Source of the DNA: Anabaena azotica FACHB-119
GTDB lineage: Bacteria > Cyanobacteriota > Cyanobacteriia > Cyanobacteriales > Nostocaceae
Length of the DNA stretch: 64,000 bases
Direction: 5' to 3'
NCBI RefSeq assembly: GCF_014697625.1
Contig: NZ_JACJSG010000014.1
Span: 1-64,000 of the forward strand
Below, piece after piece: positions 17,480 through 26,822 of this stretch (positions are counted from its first letter, which is position 1; the number at the start of each line of letters is the position of its first letter). The notes under the pieces were generated by a model. That model was not told the origin of the DNA, did no database searches, and saw only the letters and a list, made by a program, of their open reading frames with translations. A program made the translations under genes and the position numbers.

Positions 17480-19021
17480 ATGGATTTAGACAAGTTTATT
17501 TCTCTCACAGCCAATGAACTACTGCGTTACAACAGAAGTGGTTTTGATTTAGTAGCCTGTAAAGAGGTAGGTTTACCAGTTTACAAAGTAACTATCGAAG
17601 CTTTAATACAATTACGTAAACCAATACCACCAATAGAGGAATTTGTCTTAAAGGCTATTGATGCTGGGCTTAATTCAGAAGAAGATATTAGTGCTTTCCT
17701 TGGTATAGAAAAGCAAATATTAAATGATGCAATGGTCAATTTAAGGATGAGTGAAAATATTGACCTCATAGCTCCTGATGATTCTCGATTACAAGTTTGG
17801 AAATTAACTAAAAAGGGGATTACAACTCTTCAAGAAGCTAAAATTATTGTTCCAGAAGAGCGTACATTTGATATATGTTTTGATGGATTATTAAGATATC
17901 CACGCTGGTATGGCAGCAATTCATACTTTTTAAATAATAAGGATTTACGAGAGCAAGAAATTATAGAGATTGAGCCGTTTCCCAATAAACCTCCAGAATT
18001 ATCTGATATCAAACTTAAAGAGGTAGATGAAATTATTCGTCAAATTGAAGGAGCTAGTAAAGCCCGATATAAAGAAGAGAAAGACTTACTAGCATTAAAA
18101 GCAATTGAAAAAAGGCAGAGATTTTTTGAAAAAGCCTTGGCTCTTATATATAAAGCTAAAGATAGTGATGATGTTCAGGTGGCATTTTTAATTGATAATG
18201 AAATTTCCAGTGAACATGAAGCTGCTTTTGCTCGTTCTAATGGAATTAAAAAACTTCGCATTGTCGAGACTCTAAAAGAAAGCTCTCCCAGAAAATTAGC
18301 TGAAGAAATTTTAGGAAGTGATTTTGTTAATCAAACTCTACTAGAAGAAATTGATTCGATTAAGGCTGAAGTTTCTACTCAGCAAGCAAAAATTGTAGCT
18401 GAAATAGAAATAGTTGAAAGTAACCTCGAACAAACTGAAAATGAAGATGAAAAAGTTAATTTGATGCAGCAATTACAATCTGCAAAAGAACAAATTAAAG
18501 AACTTCAGACACAGTTAAATTCGCTCCTAGCTACAGTTCCCATGCGTTGGTTAGATATGTCAGAACACCGTCCACTTTTAGAACAAGCTCTCCATGATAC
18601 TCAAGAATGTTTAATGATTATTTCACCTTGGATTCGAGCTAGTTCTGTAAATAAACGATTTCTTACAGATTTTGAAAAGCTCCTAAAGCGGGGAGTGCAA
18701 GTTTATATTGGGTATGGTTTGGGAGAAGACGATAACGATAAAAAGTACCAAGAAGATATCGAAGCAGAGAAGAAAATAAAACAATTAGCCATTCAGTACA
18801 AAAATAATTTCCAGCTAAAGCGTTTGGGAGATACCCACGCAAAAATTCTGATTTCTGATACGAAATTTGCTGTCACCACAAGTTTTAACTGGCTATCCTT
18901 CCGAGGTGCGAGCGATCGCAAATTCCGTGATGAACGAGGAACACTTGTATCCGATCCAGATAAGGTTAGTGAACTATTCGACAGCTATAGAAAGCGGTTT
19001 GATTATACAAACATACAGTAA
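17480..19021 (+). CDS. mkoB: PLD-family phosphodiesterase/nuclease, MkoB-like defence protein
   Basis: A 513-residue protein. Residues about 60-130 look like a winged-helix domain (EEFVLKAIDAGLNSEEDISA followed by LTKKGITTL). Residues about 295-350 form a strong coiled coil rich in E, Q and K. Residues about 360-510 are a PLD-like nuclease domain: LMIISPWIRASSVN begins it, and DTHAKILISDTKFAV carries the HxK motif (His453, Lys455), followed by TTSFNWLSFRG. Only one HxK motif is seen, so the active site may form by dimerisation. It follows the kinase-helicase gene on the same strand. The pair matches type I Mokosh, in which the PLD protein is the presumed effector nuclease. The domain call is strong; the defence role is inferred. 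Confidence 0.82.
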   Translation: MDLDKFISLTANELLRYNRSGFDLVACKEVGLPVYKVTIEALIQLRKPIPPIEEFVLKAIDAGLNSEEDISAFLGIEKQILNDAMVNLRMSENIDLIAPDDSRLQVWKLTKKGITTLQEAKIIVPEERTFDICFDGLLRYPRWYGSNSYFLNNKDLREQEIIEIEPFPNKPPELSDIKLKEVDEIIRQIEGASKARYKEEKDLLALKAIEKRQRFFEKALALIYKAKDSDDVQVAFLIDNEISSEHEAAFARSNGIKKLRIVETLKESSPRKLAEEILGSDFVNQTLLEEIDSIKAEVSTQQAKIVAEIEIVESNLEQTENEDEKVNLMQQLQSAKEQIKELQTQLNSLLATVPMRWLDMSEHRPLLEQALHDTQECLMIISPWIRASSVNKRFLTDFEKLLKRGVQVYIGYGLGEDDNDKKYQEDIEAEKKIKQLAIQYKNNFQLKRLGDTHAKILISDTKFAVTTSFNWLSFRGASDRKFRDERGTLVSDPDKVSELFDSYRKRFDYTNIQ

Positions 19022-19025
19022 TTTC

Positions 19026-19122
19026 GATATTCGTGAAATACTGTAGAGACGTTGCATGCAACGTCTCTACATTGTTTTGGGTTCTACGCTTGTGCCTCAT
19101 CTACCCAAAATATGCTGTAATA
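19026..19122. repeat. Dispersed repeat with perfect palindromic core, copy 2
   Basis: It contains the same 30-base perfect palindrome as 13659-13688 (here 19042-19071), with flanks tattcgtgaaatac and cctcatctacccaaaa shared with 9978-10070 in inverted orientation. It lies between the convergent mkoB-like and pentapeptide genes and may act as a terminator hairpin. Confidence 0.7.
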
Positions 19123-19138
19123 GTCGGTAGGCTTTCAA

Positions 19139-19645
19139 CTAACGACAACCCAAACTCTCGCGGGTGGAAACACCTGTAACTGGATTTACCCCATCTGCTT
19201 TTTCGCACAGCAAGGAAACTTGATATCTGTCAATTAGTGCGTCGGTAAAGTCTGCCCCTGTAATATCAGCATCATAGAAGCGACTACGAGTTAAAGTTGC
19301 TTCTGTAAAAATAGCATTTTTTAAGTTGGCGTTGTCTAAAGTTGCCCTGTCAACTAAAGCACCTGTTAAATTTGCTCCTTCCAAGTTAGCTTTTAATAAT
19401 ACGCCCTTGGTGAGAATAGCGTTAGTTAAATTTGCTCCTTGAAAGTTCGTTCCTCGCATTTCTGCCGCCACAAAAGTAACCCCAACTAAATCAGCATTGG
19501 AGAAGTCACGATTTTCTAGATTTGTATTGCTGTAGTTAATTGTATTAATCTGAGCCAGAGCCGGACGGGGAGTAATCATCACCCAAAACCAAGCCAGTAT
19601 TAAAACTAAAATTACACTAAATAATCGCAATAAAATATTTTTCAT
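19139..19645 (-). CDS. Exported pentapeptide-repeat protein
   Basis: A 168-residue protein with an N-terminal signal peptide (hydrophobic [17 protein letters not shown], cleavage near PALA). It is followed by about 16 pentapeptide repeats of the A(D/N)LXX type ([20 protein letters not shown] and neighbours), which form a right-handed quadrilateral beta helix. The C-terminus ([19 protein letters not shown], then a final Cys) matches a motif common in lumenal or periplasmic cyanobacterial pentapeptide proteins, where the two Cys may form a disulfide. Such proteins occur in the thylakoid lumen; the function is unknown. The gene stands alone. Confidence 0.85.
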   Translation of the reverse strand: MKNILLRLFSVILVLILAWFWVMITPRPALAQINTINYSNTNLENRDFSNADLVGVTFVAAEMRGTNFQGANLTNAILTKGVLLKANLEGANLTGALVDRATLDNANLKNAIFTEATLTRSRFYDADITGADFTDALIDRYQVSLLCEKADGVNPVTGVSTRESLGCR

Positions 19646-19817
19646 AAATTTAAGGGACTTCCAGATAACAATTCAAAATTCGCGCATTAAAGACATTTTC
19701 AGTATCTGTAGCTCATGGTTTTGGTGGGCAATGCCCACCCTACTTCAAAAGAAAAAGTCAATAGCCATGAATGACTAATGACTAATGACTAATGACTAAT
19801 GACTAATGACTAAATAT

Positions 19818-21326
19818 TTATTTCCAATCTTTCCCAATGCGAATTGTCAAATCAGATTCTAAATCACCGATTGATTTAGTTTCTAACAAACCCAAACCTA
19901 TAACCTTTTGCAGTTCCAATCCTGCTTGACGGTTGCCTTTTTGGACAATAATCTGGGTTTGGGGTTGGTTATCTGGCCAATCTGGGACAGTGTAAATATT
20001 TTTAAAGCCTTTTTGTTGTAAGTAAGCAATAACTTTTTGAGTTAGCTGAGGTTGATTGGAAGCATTTTGAATAGCAATTTTCAGTTGAGAAACGGGACGG
20101 GAATCTTGTTTAAGTCCAGGCACGTCTACGCCAACATAATTGTTTAATAGATTTTGCTGTCCGGTGAGATTCAGCCAATAGCTATTCGGGTCTTTACTAA
20201 ATTTGCTGAATGTACCGGGTAGCATAGCCATTTGGAATTTGTCCCGTTCTGTATTGACGGAAAAATTCACCAAGGCCATCATTTCTTCTATTTTCAAATT
20301 TGTATCAAAATATTTCCGCATCAGGCGAGTTAATTGGGGCAATCTGGGTAATACAGTGGGACTATTCAGCCTTTGCAGTAATGCGCCTACTAGTGCTTGT
20401 TGTCGCTGTACTCTCGGTAAATCCCCTAATCCTTCTTCGCGGTAACGGGCAAATAGTTCTGCCTGTTCACCGTTAAGAGTTTGCCATCCAGCAACTAGGC
20501 TAATGGTAGAACCACTGTTGGAGTCTTGATAAGCCATTGCTTTGGGGACAAAAACCTCTACACCACCCAATTGATCAACTAATTGCCTTAAACCACTGGT
20601 GGAAATGCGAATATAGCGATCGATGCGAGCATTGTTTAAGGTGCGGCTGACTACCCTGGCTGCCAATACTGGCCCGCCTTGGGCGTTAGCTTCCGATACC
20701 TTAGTCAAGCCCTGTTCGGGGATGGCAATCATTGTATCCCTGGGAATGGACAGCACCCGCATAGTTTTATCGCTGGGGTCTAGCCTCGCCATTAACATGG
20801 TGTCGCTTTTGCCAGAGAAACTTTCTGGGGAACCATCCACAGCACCGCTAACTGGTTCAATTCCCATAATGAGAATATTCATCGGCTTGGATAGCTGGTA
20901 CTGGGAAATTTTGCTCCATAATTCCCCAGGTAATGGCATTTTCTGCTCATCTTTCCCAGATACTCCTAATTCTTCGTCGGTGCGGTCTAAATTACTCCAT
21001 AACGGAGTCCACAGCGCCAAGGTGGATACTAACAGCCCAGAGAGGATGACACCTAAAACAACTGTCAACATCCCTAATAACCAACGAGGCATGGTTAAGC
21101 CCAAGCGCTCATATAGTTCATTAGGTATTGCGCCGACGGACTCAACAACATTACGGGAAACGTTAGCTGACTGTTGTTGAGATTCTGCCTCTTGAGGCAT
21201 TCCCTGATTTTCTACCAGTTCTATTTGTGAAGGCCCCGCCTCTAAGTTAATATCCGGTATTTGCTGAGGTGCGGCCTGATTTTCTGACCATTGTACCTGT
21301 TTAATCACATTTATCTCCCCACTCAA
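19818..21326 (-). CDS. LytR-CpsA-Psr (LCP) family glycopolymer ligase with LytR_C domain
   Basis: LCP enzymes attach glycopolymers to peptidoglycan from lipid-linked precursors outside the inner membrane. The 502-residue protein has a 75-residue Q-rich cytoplasmic tail, one transmembrane helix (WLLGMLTVVLGVILSGLLVS), and an LCP domain at about 145-340. That domain shows SDTMLMARLDPSDKTMRVLS, IPRDTMIAIP, the conserved Arg/Asp cluster, and LFARYREEGLGDLPRVQRQQ. A LytR_C domain follows (about 395-485, VSQLKIAIQNASNQPQLTQK). The start lies 97 bp from the divergent nucleotide-sugar gene, so both may contribute to envelope polysaccharide. Confidence 0.9.
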   Translation of the reverse strand: MSGEINVIKQVQWSENQAAPQQIPDINLEAGPSQIELVENQGMPQEAESQQQSANVSRNVVESVGAIPNELYERLGLTMPRWLLGMLTVVLGVILSGLLVSTLALWTPLWSNLDRTDEELGVSGKDEQKMPLPGELWSKISQYQLSKPMNILIMGIEPVSGAVDGSPESFSGKSDTMLMARLDPSDKTMRVLSIPRDTMIAIPEQGLTKVSEANAQGGPVLAARVVSRTLNNARIDRYIRISTSGLRQLVDQLGGVEVFVPKAMAYQDSNSGSTISLVAGWQTLNGEQAELFARYREEGLGDLPRVQRQQALVGALLQRLNSPTVLPRLPQLTRLMRKYFDTNLKIEEMMALVNFSVNTERDKFQMAMLPGTFSKFSKDPNSYWLNLTGQQNLLNNYVGVDVPGLKQDSRPVSQLKIAIQNASNQPQLTQKVIAYLQQKGFKNIYTVPDWPDNQPQTQIIVQKGNRQAGLELQKVIGLGLLETKSIGDLESDLTIRIGKDWK

Positions 21327-21423
21327 CCACTCCCTAAAAGTATGTTAATGCAAGCTACTAATCTTGCCAGTGTCTAACCGCACTGTAAACTTGAAATGTT
21401 CTACCGTTGGTTTGTATGACAGC

Positions 21424-22488
21424 ATGAGTAGCCCACTGTTCCCAGTAATCTTGGCTGGTGGTAAAGGAGAACGTTTTTGGCCCCTCAGCCGCCAAGACCG
21501 ACCGAAACAATTTTTAAGTCTTGATGGTAGCTCTAGAAGTTTATTGCAATCAACCGCCGATCGACTGGTTAAACTCGCCGGCGGGTGGAATGAATTATGG
21601 GTAATCACCTCTAGCCAATTAGGACTAGGGGTGCAACAACAACTACCCGAAATACCATCGCAAAATATATTAATTGAACCCCAAGGTAGAGACACTGCTG
21701 CGGCTGTGGCTTGGGCCAGTTTGGAAATTCAAAAGCGTTACGGTGATGACGCAATTATAGGCTTTTTTCCTTCTGACCACTGGATAGCAGATCAAGCGGC
21801 GTTTGCACGTACATTAGATGCTGCAACCCAGCTAGCGGCAAGCACAGAAGCGATTGTCACTTTAGGGATTAAGCCTAGTTTTCCATCAACTGGCTACGGC
21901 TACATTGAACAAGGTCAACAAATTGGTAGCTTTAATGAGTTGCCAGCTTATCATGTCAACCGCTTTACTGAAAAGCCCAACCGCGAAACGGCAGAGACTT
22001 TTTTAGCTACGGGGCGATTTAGCTGGAATAGCGGTATGTTTGTTTTCCGTGCGGGTGTCGTTCTCAAGGAACTACACACCCATGCACCTGAAATTATCGA
22101 ACCATTGGAAAAACTGGGTGTTGAGGTCTATCCCCAGTTACCTAAGAAAAGTATAGACTACGCACTCATGGAAAAGACTAGTCTAGTATATGTCTTGCCG
22201 GCAGAATTTGGTTGGGATGATTTGGGTGATTGGAATGCTATTGAGCGTTTGTTAAAGAAAGCTGATACTCCTAATGTGGAACTGGCTACTCACGTCGGTC
22301 TGGATACGCAAGGGGCAATCCTTTACTCTACTAGTCCAGATGATGTAATTGTTACTATTGGTTTAGAGGATGTGGTGATTGTGCGCGATCGCAATGTTAC
22401 TCTCATTGTCAACAAAGAACGCACCCAAGAAATCAAGCAAGTCCTCAAAACCCTCCAAAGCGATCCCCGCTTTACCGAACTGCTTTGA
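21424..22488 (+). CDS. Mannose-1-phosphate guanylyltransferase (GDP-mannose pyrophosphorylase)
   Basis: This enzyme makes GDP-mannose from mannose-1-phosphate and GTP for exopolysaccharide and envelope glycans. The 354-residue protein starts MSSPLFPVILAGGKGERFWP. The nucleotide-binding signature GGKGERFWPLSR is followed by RPKQF, and EPQGRDTAAAVAW and RFTEKPNRETAETF further on are typical of the ManC/RfbM group. There is no C-terminal phosphomannose isomerase domain, so it is the short monofunctional form. The frame is open upstream to a TTG at 21364, but those residues are unlike the family, and the ATG at 21424 gives the canonical N-terminus. It is divergent from the LCP gene. Confidence 0.9.
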   Translation: MSSPLFPVILAGGKGERFWPLSRQDRPKQFLSLDGSSRSLLQSTADRLVKLAGGWNELWVITSSQLGLGVQQQLPEIPSQNILIEPQGRDTAAAVAWASLEIQKRYGDDAIIGFFPSDHWIADQAAFARTLDAATQLAASTEAIVTLGIKPSFPSTGYGYIEQGQQIGSFNELPAYHVNRFTEKPNRETAETFLATGRFSWNSGMFVFRAGVVLKELHTHAPEIIEPLEKLGVEVYPQLPKKSIDYALMEKTSLVYVLPAEFGWDDLGDWNAIERLLKKADTPNVELATHVGLDTQGAILYSTSPDDVIVTIGLEDVVIVRDRNVTLIVNKERTQEIKQVLKTLQSDPRFTELL

Positions 22489-22609
22489 CAGTTGTCAGTT
22501 GTCAGTTGTCAGGGTAAAAGTTAGAACCCTTGGCAGAGGCGGCAATGCGGGGTTTTTAGTATAAATAAGAAACAAGGGATGAGGGAGTAACCCACCCCTA
22601 GCCCCTCCC

Positions 22610-22935
22610 TGGAGGGGAATAGGAAGATAAGGGGGATGAGGGGGATGAAGGGGATGAGGGAGATGAGGAAGAATTTACAGTTTTTCTCCCCCCACTCCCC
22701 CCACTCTTTCAAGGGCAGGTTTTTTACACTTCGACCCAAAAACACTGATTTTAGGGTGTAGGGGTATAAGGGTGTAGGGGTGTAGGGGTAGATGAAAGTC
22801 TGATAATTTACTGAATCTTATAGTCCTCACTGATTACTTTATGAAAAACCTGCCCTTAAGAGCTCCCCCCACTCCCCTATCTCCCCCTACTTCCCCCACT
22901 CCCCCATCTCCCCCCACTCCCCCACTCCCCAGTTC
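22610..22935. repeat. Low-complexity intergenic region (ggggatgag and ctcccccact runs)
   Basis: The 450 bases between the pyrophosphorylase and ABC1 kinase genes contain G-rich nonamer runs (22616-22670) and C-rich runs (22865-22930) with some mutual complementarity, and a ggtgtaggggt block. No gene is supported. Confidence 0.6.
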
Positions 22936-22940
22936 CTACA

Positions 22941-24584
22941 ATGTTCCTCACCCAAACTGTCCCCCGTCAACGAGAAATTTTAGAGGTCTTCCTCCGCAAT
23001 GGTTGGGATTATATGCGGCGGTTGCTGACTGGCGGTAAAGCTGATGAACCCCAATTACCTACGCCGGCGGTTTTGAAAAATATTCTGATCGATTTGGGGC
23101 CGGTTTATGTAAAACTCGGTCAATTGATGTCTACTCGCCCAGATTTGCTGAGTGGGGCTTATATTGAAGAACTTTCTACTCTCCAAGATGAAGTTCCCCC
23201 TGTTCCTTGGGCGGAAATTGAGATAGTTATGCGTCAACAACTCAAACGCCCTTTGGAAGAGACTTTCAGCAAGGTTAATCCTGTACCTGTGGCTGCGGGA
23301 TCAATTGCCCAAATCCATCGCGGTATATTAATAGATGGTCGAGAAGTAGCAATTAAGATCCAAAGACCGGGGATTGATGTTACCATTGCTCAAGATACGG
23401 CTTTAATTCTGGGAATTGCCGATTTGGTGGCGCGTACTGAATTTGGGCAGAATTATGAAATTAAATCGACTGCGGAAGAATTTACTAAAGCTTTAGAAGC
23501 GGAGTTAGATTTTACACGAGAAGCGACGCATACAGACCAATTGCGGCGGAATTTATCTCGTAGTCGCTGGTATGATCCTACACAGCTTGTAGTGGCTGAG
23601 ATTTACTGGCATTTGACTACAGAAAAATTGCTGGTGATGGAATGGTTGGATGGTGTACCAATACTGTCAGCTAGTTTAAATAACAATAACGGTAAAGACC
23701 CAACAGAGGTACGTAAAGCAATTACTACCTTGTTATTTCGGGCTTTCTTTCAGCAGTTATATGTGGATGGCTTTTTCCACGCTGATCCCCATCCAGGGAA
23801 TATTTTTTATCTCAATGATGGTCGTGTTGCCCTGTTAGATTGTGGCATGGTGGGGAGACTTGATCCCCGGACTCAGCAGATATTAACAGAAATGCTGTTG
23901 GCGATCGTGGATTTAGATGCGGGGAGATGCGCCCAATTAACTTTACAATTGGCTGATTCTGCCCAACCTGTGATTTTATCAAGGTTGGAAAGTGATTATG
24001 ACCGGATGCTGCGGAAATATTATAACGTCAGTTTGACGGAGATGAATTTTAGCCAAATCTTTTATGAAATTTTGCAAGTAGCCAGAAATAATAAAATTCG
24101 CTTACCCAGCAATATGGGTTTGTATGCCAAAACTATCGCGAATTTGGAAGGGGTAGCCCAGACGTTTAACCCAGAGGTAAATTTATTTGAAGAAATTCAA
24201 CCATTAATTACGGACTTGTTTAGAAGGCAGTTGTTAGGGGATAATCCAGTGCGATCGCTCTTAAGAACTGCCCTAGATTTAAAAAGTCTCTCCCTACAAT
24301 CTCCCCGACAAATCGAACTGCTGCTAGATCGAGTCACATCGGAAACCCTAAGGTGGAATTTCACCCTACATGGTTTAGATGGTGTGCGGCGCACAATGGA
24401 CGATGCAGCCAACCGCTTATCTTTTAGTATATTGGTAGGTTCGATGATTATGGGGGCGGCGATAATTTCCAACAACGCCCAGACAAGCCAGTTATCATTT
24501 TTAAGCAGTTTGCTGTTTGCGGCGGCGAGTTTGTTGGGATTGTGGCTGATTATTAGTATATTGCGATCGGGTCGTTTAAAATAA
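22941..24584 (+). CDS. ABC1/AarF/UbiB family atypical kinase
   Basis: A 547-residue member of the ABC1 atypical kinase family, implicated in quinone biosynthesis and plastoglobule or thylakoid lipid metabolism. The defining KxGQ motif is in VYVKLGQLMSTRPDLL (KLGQ at 58-61). It is followed by LQDEVPPVPW, the alanine-rich nucleotide loop AAGSIAQIHRG (in place of a glycine-rich loop), VAIKIQRPG, the ExD region EAELDFTREA, FFHADPHPGNIFYL and LLDCGMVGRL with the DFG-like DCG. Two C-terminal transmembrane helices (about 500-545) anchor it in a membrane. The start gives a typical family N-terminus. A short spacer separates it from the downstream ABC transporter gene. Confidence 0.92.
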   Translation: MFLTQTVPRQREILEVFLRNGWDYMRRLLTGGKADEPQLPTPAVLKNILIDLGPVYVKLGQLMSTRPDLLSGAYIEELSTLQDEVPPVPWAEIEIVMRQQLKRPLEETFSKVNPVPVAAGSIAQIHRGILIDGREVAIKIQRPGIDVTIAQDTALILGIADLVARTEFGQNYEIKSTAEEFTKALEAELDFTREATHTDQLRRNLSRSRWYDPTQLVVAEIYWHLTTEKLLVMEWLDGVPILSASLNNNNGKDPTEVRKAITTLLFRAFFQQLYVDGFFHADPHPGNIFYLNDGRVALLDCGMVGRLDPRTQQILTEMLLAIVDLDAGRCAQLTLQLADSAQPVILSRLESDYDRMLRKYYNVSLTEMNFSQIFYEILQVARNNKIRLPSNMGLYAKTIANLEGVAQTFNPEVNLFEEIQPLITDLFRRQLLGDNPVRSLLRTALDLKSLSLQSPRQIELLLDRVTSETLRWNFTLHGLDGVRRTMDDAANRLSFSILVGSMIMGAAIISNNAQTSQLSFLSSLLFAAASLLGLWLIISILRSGRLK

Positions 24585-24697
24585 AACCCAAGCTTAAGGT
24601 TCATATTTTTAAAACCTCTGTGTCTCTGTGTCTCTGTGATTTAAAGTTAGTTAACCACAGAAACACGGAGGCATGGAGAAAGAAATGAGTACATATT

Positions 24698-25678
24698 ATG
24701 TCAATTATTATTGCTGAAAATCTCAGTAAATCTTATCCGGTGGCGGTAAAGGAACCTGGGTTTGCAGGAACAATTACCCACTTTTTCCGCCGCACCTACC
24801 GTTCAATTCATGCTGTTCAGGATGTATCTTTTGAAATCGCTCCTGGGGAGGTAGTGGGGTTTCTGGGGCCGAATGGTGCAGGGAAAACTACCACGCTGAA
24901 AATGTTGACAGGATTAATTCATCCTTCTGGTGGTGGGGTGAGGGTAGCTGGTCATGTCCCTTTTCTGCGCCAAGAAGCATTTTTACAAAAAATTACCTTG
25001 GTAATGGGGCAAAAACAGCAACTTATCTGGGACTTACCAGCTTTAGATTCTTTGAAAATTAACGCTGCTGTCTACAATATCCCTGATAAAGAGTTTCATC
25101 GCCGAGTAGGGGAGTTAACAGAAATGTTGTCCTTGGGGGGTAAGCTTACCCAACCAGTGCGGAAACTGTCTTTAGGTGAACGCATGAAGGCTGAACTTTT
25201 AGCCGCACTTTTACACCGTCCCCATGTGTTGTTTCTGGATGAACCAACTCTAGGCTTAGATGTTAACGCTCAAGTCGCCGTGCGCGATTTTTTGCGTGAG
25301 TATAATCAACGTTATCAAGCGACAGTGTTATTAACTAGCCATTATATGGCTGATATCACTGCTTTGTGTGAAAGGGTGTTGTTAATTCACCAAGGAAAGT
25401 TGATGTATGACGGGAGTTTGGATGGGTTGCTAGAACGTTTTGCGCCTTACCGAGAAGTGCGTGTAGAGTTAGCCCAACCTTTACCTTTGGAAAAACTCCA
25501 ATCTTACGGTGATGTGGAACTTTTGGAAGGAAGGGCTGTATGTTTTATGGTGCAACGAGAGGTGCTAACAGCTACAGTATCCAAAATATTAACGGATTTG
25601 GAGGTCATAGATTTAACAGTAACTGAGCCGCCTATAGAAGAAGTAATTGGACGGGTTTTTCAGGCGGGAGTGGTGTAA
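24698..25678 (+). CDS. ABC transporter ATP-binding protein (ABC-2 exporter type)
   Basis: A 326-residue ATPase that would power an ABC-2 exporter. Walker A is GPNGAGKTT (57-65), the signature motif is LSLGERMK, Walker B is VLFLDEPTLGLD, and the H-loop is LTSHYM. The insert before Walker A (GFAGTITHFFRRTYRSIHAV) and the C-terminal extension of about 90 residues are typical of the natA-like group that pairs with DUF990 permeases. The ABC-2 permease gene follows 182 bp downstream, with a short repeat element inserted between. The substrate is unknown; relatives are linked to export of polysaccharides or small molecules. Confidence 0.88.
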   Translation: MSIIIAENLSKSYPVAVKEPGFAGTITHFFRRTYRSIHAVQDVSFEIAPGEVVGFLGPNGAGKTTTLKMLTGLIHPSGGGVRVAGHVPFLRQEAFLQKITLVMGQKQQLIWDLPALDSLKINAAVYNIPDKEFHRRVGELTEMLSLGGKLTQPVRKLSLGERMKAELLAALLHRPHVLFLDEPTLGLDVNAQVAVRDFLREYNQRYQATVLLTSHYMADITALCERVLLIHQGKLMYDGSLDGLLERFAPYREVRVELAQPLPLEKLQSYGDVELLEGRAVCFMVQREVLTATVSKILTDLEVIDLTVTEPPIEEVIGRVFQAGVV

Positions 25679-25737
25679 ATTCAAAATTCAAAATTCAAAA
25701 TTCAAAATTAAGGGTGAATGAAAAAAATTATTAGTAG

Positions 25738-25830
25738 CTGTAGGGTGCGTCAGCCCCAATCATTTCGTCCACATTCAAGGATTTTCCACATCTGACGCAC
25801 CCTACTTTTGTGCCAGTTGCGTAAGTCTTA
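25738..25830. mobile_element. MITE-like element, family A with inner gtagggtgcgtcag ends, copy 3
   Basis: The inner inverted repeats tagggtgcgtcag / ctgacgcacccta are present on both sides. The outer right end ttgcgtaagtc is present, but the outer left end is missing. It sits between the two ABC transporter genes. Confidence 0.7.
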
Positions 25831-25860
25831 AAAGTATTAGAAATTAAAAATGTAAGGTGA

Positions 25861-26649
25861 ATGAAGAAAATTATTAGAAAAGCGTTGACTTTGCTGACAG
25901 TTTACTACGCCTATATGGTTGAGTATCGGGCAGAACTAATTTTATGGGTTTTGTCTGGTTCTTTACCAATTATTCTCATGGGGGTGTGGATAAAGGCGGC
26001 GCAAGGGGGAAGGTTTGGTTTATCACCTGTGGATTTTGCTCGTTACTTTCTGACGGTTTTTGTGGTTAGGCAAATTTCGGTTGTTTGGGTAATTTGGGAA
26101 TTTGAAAAGGAAGTAGTAGAAGGCAGATTATCCCCTAGATTATTACAGCCTTTAGACCCGGTGTGGCATCATGTTGCATCCCATCTTTCGGAAAGGGTGG
26201 CGCGGATACCTTTTGCCATTTTACTAATAGTATTGTTTTTTATTCTGTATCCGCAGGCGATTTGGTTGCCTAGTTTCAGTCAGTTATTTCTATTTACAAT
26301 AGCTGTAGTTTTGGCTTTTGTTTTGCGGTTTGTAATTCAGTATACTTTTGCTATGTTCGCCTTTTGGACTGAAAGGGCTAATGCTTTGGAAAACTTCTGG
26401 TTTTTGTTTTACTTGTTTTTATCTGGATTAATTGCACCTTTAGATGTTTTTCCGCCGGAAGTGAAGGCGATCGTTTTATTTACACCATTTCCATATTTGA
26501 TTGATTTTCCTACGAGTTTATTAGTAGGAATCCCCGTCGATGTTGGACGAGGATTTTTAGCACTACTGGCTTGGATATTTATATTTTTGGTGGCAAATCG
26601 CTTGTTATGGCGTGCAGGATTGAAAAGATATTCGGGAATGGGAGCGTAA
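25861..26649 (+). CDS. ABC-2 family transporter permease (DUF990 type)
   Basis: A 262-residue membrane protein with six hydrophobic segments, beginning MKKIIRKALTLLTVYYAYMV. It contains the DUF990/ABC-2 signature region FEKEVVEGRLSPRLLQPLDP, followed by helices and FLSGLIAPLDVFPPEVKAI, then PFPYLIDFPTSLLVG. It is the probable membrane subunit of the exporter whose ATPase is encoded just upstream. Related operons usually encode a second ABC-2 permease; none follows here, so the second subunit is elsewhere or the protein forms a homodimer. An inserted repeat element separates it from the ATPase gene. Confidence 0.87.
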   Translation: MKKIIRKALTLLTVYYAYMVEYRAELILWVLSGSLPIILMGVWIKAAQGGRFGLSPVDFARYFLTVFVVRQISVVWVIWEFEKEVVEGRLSPRLLQPLDPVWHHVASHLSERVARIPFAILLIVLFFILYPQAIWLPSFSQLFLFTIAVVLAFVLRFVIQYTFAMFAFWTERANALENFWFLFYLFLSGLIAPLDVFPPEVKAIVLFTPFPYLIDFPTSLLVGIPVDVGRGFLALLAWIFIFLVANRLLWRAGLKRYSGMGA

Positions 26650-26673
26650 GTATTTAGTCGTTTCTTGCTAGAT

Positions 26674-26822
26674 TAACGTGAGTTCGATGAACCTCTCCCT
26701 CCCAACCTCCCTCTCCTACGAGGAGAGGGAGGAGAAACGAAAAAATCACCGTCTTACTCCCCTCTCCTTATAGGAGAGGGGTTGGGGGAGAGGTCAAAAC
26801 AACGCTGGTCGAACTCACGTTA
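26674..26822. mobile_element. MITE-like element, family D (taacgtgagttcga ends), intact copy
   Basis: The inverted ends are TAACGTGAGTTCGA and TCGAACTCACGTTA. The interior has a cctctccctc / gaggagaggg hairpin and the segment aaaaaatcaccgtctta followed by ctcccctctcc. It is the uninterrupted counterpart of 34674-35099. Confidence 0.8.
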
